Source of the DNA: a candidate division WWE3 bacterium CG_4_9_14_3_um_filter_43_9 | GTDB taxonomy: Bacteria; Patescibacteriota; CPR3; GCA-002780085 | DNA: 8,100 nucleotides | NCBI GenBank assembly: GCA_002791435.1 | Contig: PFXB01000098.1 | Span: forward strand, 1-8,100 | Direction of reading: 5' to 3' | Part shown: positions 5,851 through 8,100 of the stretch, one piece after another | How the letters are laid out: each line of letters begins with the position of its first letter | Position numbering within the stretch: position 1 is the stretch's first letter | Program-made: the position numbers and the translations under genes | Notes under the pieces: generated by a model | The model's input: the letters and a program-made list of their open reading frames with translations, nothing else | Database searches by the model: none | Told to the model about the DNA's origin: nothing

Positions 5851-6759
5851 TCACGCGCTCAACCATCGGGTTATGATATCCACCAGCTCTCCCTCTTTCC
5901 CGTCAAATCCGTGATCGCAATCGTTTATTATTTGAAGTTTGAATTTCCCAGGAACGCTTGACATCTTGCCTAATGTCTCTATTATTTCCGAGACTTTCCC
6001 GTAACAATATTCGTCATCACTGCCATAAATAACCAATGTTGGTTTAGTGATTGATTTATATTCACGAAAAAGCGGTTTTTTTGATAACTTTATCTTTTCT
6101 AGGGATTCTAAAAATGGGAAAATGTTATAGTCTCCATCGGGATTAAGTGTGTCATATAAGGACTGGTAGGAAAAAAGATAATCAACCAGATATTTTGGCA
6201 CGAGTTTTCCACCGTTTCCTTTTTGAATCTCTTGTTTCGCCTTTTGGAGTGCTAACCTAAATTTTCGGGGTCCTAGTTGTTTGTAATAAATTCCGGTGTC
6301 GTCTCCACCGCCTAACAAGATATACTTTGATATACTGTTTTGCGGTTTGTAATAGTTGTAAACACAAATTTTGTTGGCTCCGGTCGAGTGGCCGATGAGA
6401 TAAAATTCCCGATAATTCCGACTTTTGAGAAATGAAACCGCCGCGTCAATATCATAAATACAGTCACGAATAAGTTCATAGGTCGTGCCAATCTTTATCC
6501 ATTTTTTATGCTCATCATCAACTCGAAGTTTGGTAATATAATTTGCTCCGCGGTTGTTAAACGGCAAAAAAGCAATTTGATGTAAATTGAGTTCGGATCC
6601 TAAAAAGTTCATGATTGTAACGTCATAAAAAACGGATGAGCTTCCATTGCCATGCAGATAGAGCGCAGCTTTATCCGTTTTTCTAAAAGGCTCGTAGAAC
6701 AGTCCCGGAAGATTAAGTTTGTCTGATGTTTGAAATTCAACTAATTGCGGATTGGACAT
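5851..6759 (-). CDS. Alpha/beta hydrolase (DUF1749-like)
   Basis: A 302-residue alpha/beta-hydrolase-fold protein, probably cytoplasmic; no signal peptide or membrane segment is seen. Oxyanion-side motif LHGNGSS is at 35-41, nucleophile elbow GHSTG at 123-127 (Ser125), acid region YGSDDE at 245-250, and catalytic His in CDHGFDG at 281-287, so the triad is complete. The overall shape recalls DUF1749/fusarinine-esterase-like hydrolases; substrate unknown. The start is placed at ATG 6757-6759 rather than a Met 23 codons further upstream, because MSNPQLVEFQTSDKLNLPG begins like a normal domain start and a promoter places initiation there. The longer version would overlap the nucleoside hydrolase in another frame. 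It converges with the deacetylase, with only 16 bases between the stops. This is the only apparently undamaged hydrolase here. Confidence 0.85.
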   Translation of the reverse strand: MSNPQLVEFQTSDKLNLPGLFYEPFRKTDKAALYLHGNGSSSVFYDVTIMNFLGSELNLHQIAFLPFNNRGANYITKLRVDDEHKKWIKIGTTYELIRDCIYDIDAAVSFLKSRNYREFYLIGHSTGANKICVYNYYKPQNSISKYILLGGGDDTGIYYKQLGPRKFRLALQKAKQEIQKGNGGKLVPKYLVDYLFSYQSLYDTLNPDGDYNIFPFLESLEKIKLSKKPLFREYKSITKPTLVIYGSDDEYCYGKVSEIIETLGKMSSVPGKFKLQIINDCDHGFDGKEGELVDIITRWLSA

Positions 6760-6766
6760 AAGAGAT

Positions 6767-6795
6767 ATTTTAGATGAAAGACTGTCTGTGCTCAA
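6767..6795 (-). promoter_or_regulatory. Predicted promoter of the second hydrolase, apparently leaderless
   Basis: On the minus strand TTGAGC (6790-6795) and TAAAAT (6767-6772) are 17 bases apart, and seven bases separate the -10 box from the ATG at 6757-6759. The geometry is the same as at 3782-3819. The -10 box overlaps the TAA stop of the nucleoside hydrolase, so the hydrolase may be transcribed independently of the upstream genes. There is no Shine-Dalgarno. Confidence 0.5.
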
Positions 6796-7612
6796 GAAAT
6801 TCCATAAAACCCGGGTAGTCGGCACCAACGCTCACTCGTTGCAAAAGCCCTTTATCTGAATAATTCATGATACCACTTTCTGCCATGGTAATTTTTCTCT
6901 CTTCAAGATTGATAAATTGAGGTTCGATGACGTCAGAAAAAGTCAATGGATCGTGCATCATAGTGCTGTTAAAATAAGCCTTAAAATAATTTTCAAAGCT
7001 TTGCAAAATATCACCCATGACAATAATCTTCGACTCCTTCAGTCCGTGGTATATCCTGTGGCTGGCATCAATTTCCAGTGCCGGATTATAGGTTGTATCA
7101 CTTAAAACATAACGTTTACAAACTTTAGAATGAAAGACTTTTAAAGCGGCCTTGCAATCAAATCTTACATTATGTTCGGCGACACCCTTAATCCGGTAAT
7201 TGATGGCTCCGCCCATGATCACCACTTCTAATTTCGGAAATGAAAATTGATTGGATTCCAAAAAAGCGGCCAGGTTAGATTGCGGCTCAATACAGACATA
7301 GTGGGTTTTAGAATTTCTTTTAACAGCCTCTTTTATCGCCTACAGATAATCAGTTTTGCATTCTTTAAGAAAAGACAAATCGTCAACCACGCAAAATTTA
7401 TCGCCTAAAGCATCGCATCCGCGCGCCACCGGAATATCAAAATTAAGGCTCTTGACAATTTTTTTGGCAAAAGAGGCCCGCACACCGCCATATTCATCCG
7501 AAGTAACAATAAGGTCAATCTGAATCTCGGGGCTAACCAAACCTAAAAGCAGAGCCAGGGTGTCGTCCGGATCTCCTCCGATGTCGGTGTCTAAAATCAC
7601 ATGCTTTTTCAT
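6770..7612 (-). pseudogene. Nucleoside hydrolase (IUNH-type) split by an in-frame TAG
   Basis: A nucleoside N-ribohydrolase, cleaving nucleosides to base plus ribose in salvage; cytoplasmic. The first 90 codons carry the calcium-binding motif DTDIGGDPDD (8-17). The TAG at 7340-7342 then interrupts the same frame. Translation past it gives AIKEAVKR, PQSNLA, VVIMGGAINY, AEHNVRFD and finally MMHDPLTF; all expected family motifs are present and in order, to TAA at 6770-6772. With the TAG read through it would be 280 residues, close to family size. A single base change (for example CAG or TGG to TAG) explains the break; there is no frameshift. Restart at ATG 7259-7261 would yield only the C-terminal 163 residues without the Asp motif. 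The start codon overlaps the stop of the upstream gene (ATGA, 7609-7612). Confidence 0.85.
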
Positions 7613-8100
7613 AGATTTGTTTTGAAAACTACCACTTCTCCGTTGGCACCCTCAAAATTAAAACATTGATTAAATTCTTTAATATCCACTTTTCTTGATT
7701 TTATTGGAGGAAAACCTGGATCATGCACAATAAAATTCTTTCCGTCAAAATCGTAAAGCAAAACGAAATGCAGGTCAAATCCTTCTTTTTGGTTTAAAAT
7801 TCTGGAATTTACCTCCGCGCCAACTAGGGCTCCCCGTTTTAGAAATCCGATAATTTCTTCTAGAGAAGCTCTTCTGGTTTCGTGTTTGACAGTCTTTAGA
7901 TATTCGGGGATACACGACAGCACTGAAGCAATATTACTTTTTTCAAGATAATATTTGGCGGTCTGCTTTCCTGCTGCTTCTTTTAAGTATTCCGGACCTT
8001 TTTCATATAGCTTTTGATAATCAACCGGTTCAATATTAATTACATCTAATCCTTTTTTGACGAATTCCATTTCACCGATAAAAGTCCAGGTAGCTTTTCC
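7609..8100 (-). CDS. Papain-fold C39-like protein, C-terminal part (5' end beyond window)
   Basis: The frame is open to the right edge (163 residues visible, starting GKATWTFIGEMEFV), so an ATG at 8068-8070 is internal rather than the start. The C-terminal region has GALVGAEVNSR, then HFVLLYDFDGKNFIVHDPG (visible residues about 111-129). This is the His/Asp half of a C39-like (papain-fold) domain; the catalytic Cys would lie outside the window, so peptidase activity cannot be judged. The fold also occurs in non-transport, non-bacteriocin proteins and no transporter domain is visible. Its TGA overlaps the nucleoside hydrolase ATG by four bases, implying one transcript and coupled translation. 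The family call is moderate. Confidence 0.6.
   Translation of the reverse strand, partial: GKATWTFIGEMEFVKKGLDVINIEPVDYQKLYEKGPEYLKEAAGKQTAKYYLEKSNIASVLSCIPEYLKTVKHETRRASLEEIIGFLKRGALVGAEVNSRILNQKEGFDLHFVLLYDFDGKNFIVHDPGFPPIKSRKVDIKEFNQCFNFEGANGEVVVFKTNL

Noticed and set aside
6917..7105. Plus-strand 62-codon frame
   Set aside because: Antisense to the conserved C-terminal half of the nucleoside hydrolase.
7340..7342. Global TAG or TGA recoding
   Set aside because: TGA ends four frames at sensible points and TAG ends the reconstructed first hydrolase, so standard stop use fits better.

Overview
The window looks like an accessory or decaying stretch of a small bacterial genome. My best guess is a candidate-phyla (Patescibacteria/CPR-type) or similar environmental lineage. 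This is inference from gene style, a KamA-family fragment, an MgtA-like ATPase whose key motif reads GEGIND, heavy intergenic palindromic repeats and apparent leaderless promoters. UGA and UAG both act as ordinary stops here: TGA ends four reading frames, and TAG ends the reconstructed first hydrolase. The UGA=Gly code of Gracilibacteria/SR1 is therefore unlikely.

Layout, left to right. (1) Minus strand, bases 1-585: the C-terminal half of a KamA-family radical SAM aminomutase with its radical-SAM half missing; it runs off the left edge. (2) Bases 590-870: a repeat-filled spacer with stacked palindromic modules. (3) Minus strand, 870-3467: an apparently complete P-type cation ATPase whose last 13 residues and stop codon come from one of those repeats. 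(4) Bases 3468-3818: a divergent intergenic region with a promoter on each side, dispersed repeats and a 34-bp perfect palindrome. (5) Plus strand, 3819-4766: an alpha/beta hydrolase cut near its C-terminus by a 120-bp palindrome-rich insert flanked by a 6-bp duplication; the lost tail, with the catalytic His, is still readable in frame beyond the insert. (6) Bases 4772-4819: a 48-bp mini inverted repeat. (7) Plus strand, 4892-5834: a membrane-anchored polysaccharide deacetylase whose N-terminal anchor is out of frame by one base at a T6 tract. (8) Minus strand, 8100 down to 5851: a C39-like papain-fold protein (partial), a nucleoside hydrolase joined to it by an ATGA overlap and split by one in-frame TAG, and a second alpha/beta hydrolase with its own predicted promoter.

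The most notable theme is that four of the seven protein-coding loci carry a visible lesion: a truncation, an insertion, a frameshift and a nonsense codon. Repeat modules are physically involved in two gene ends. The best candidate for something new is the 120-bp insert. It holds two hairpins with compensated stems and identical TAAA loops, a third hairpin shared with another repeat in the window, and a 9-bp closing stem. Two plus/minus hydrolase promoters place the predicted transcription start exactly on the A of the ATG, which suggests leaderless mRNAs. No CRISPR array, tRNA, rRNA, intact transposase or defence system was seen.
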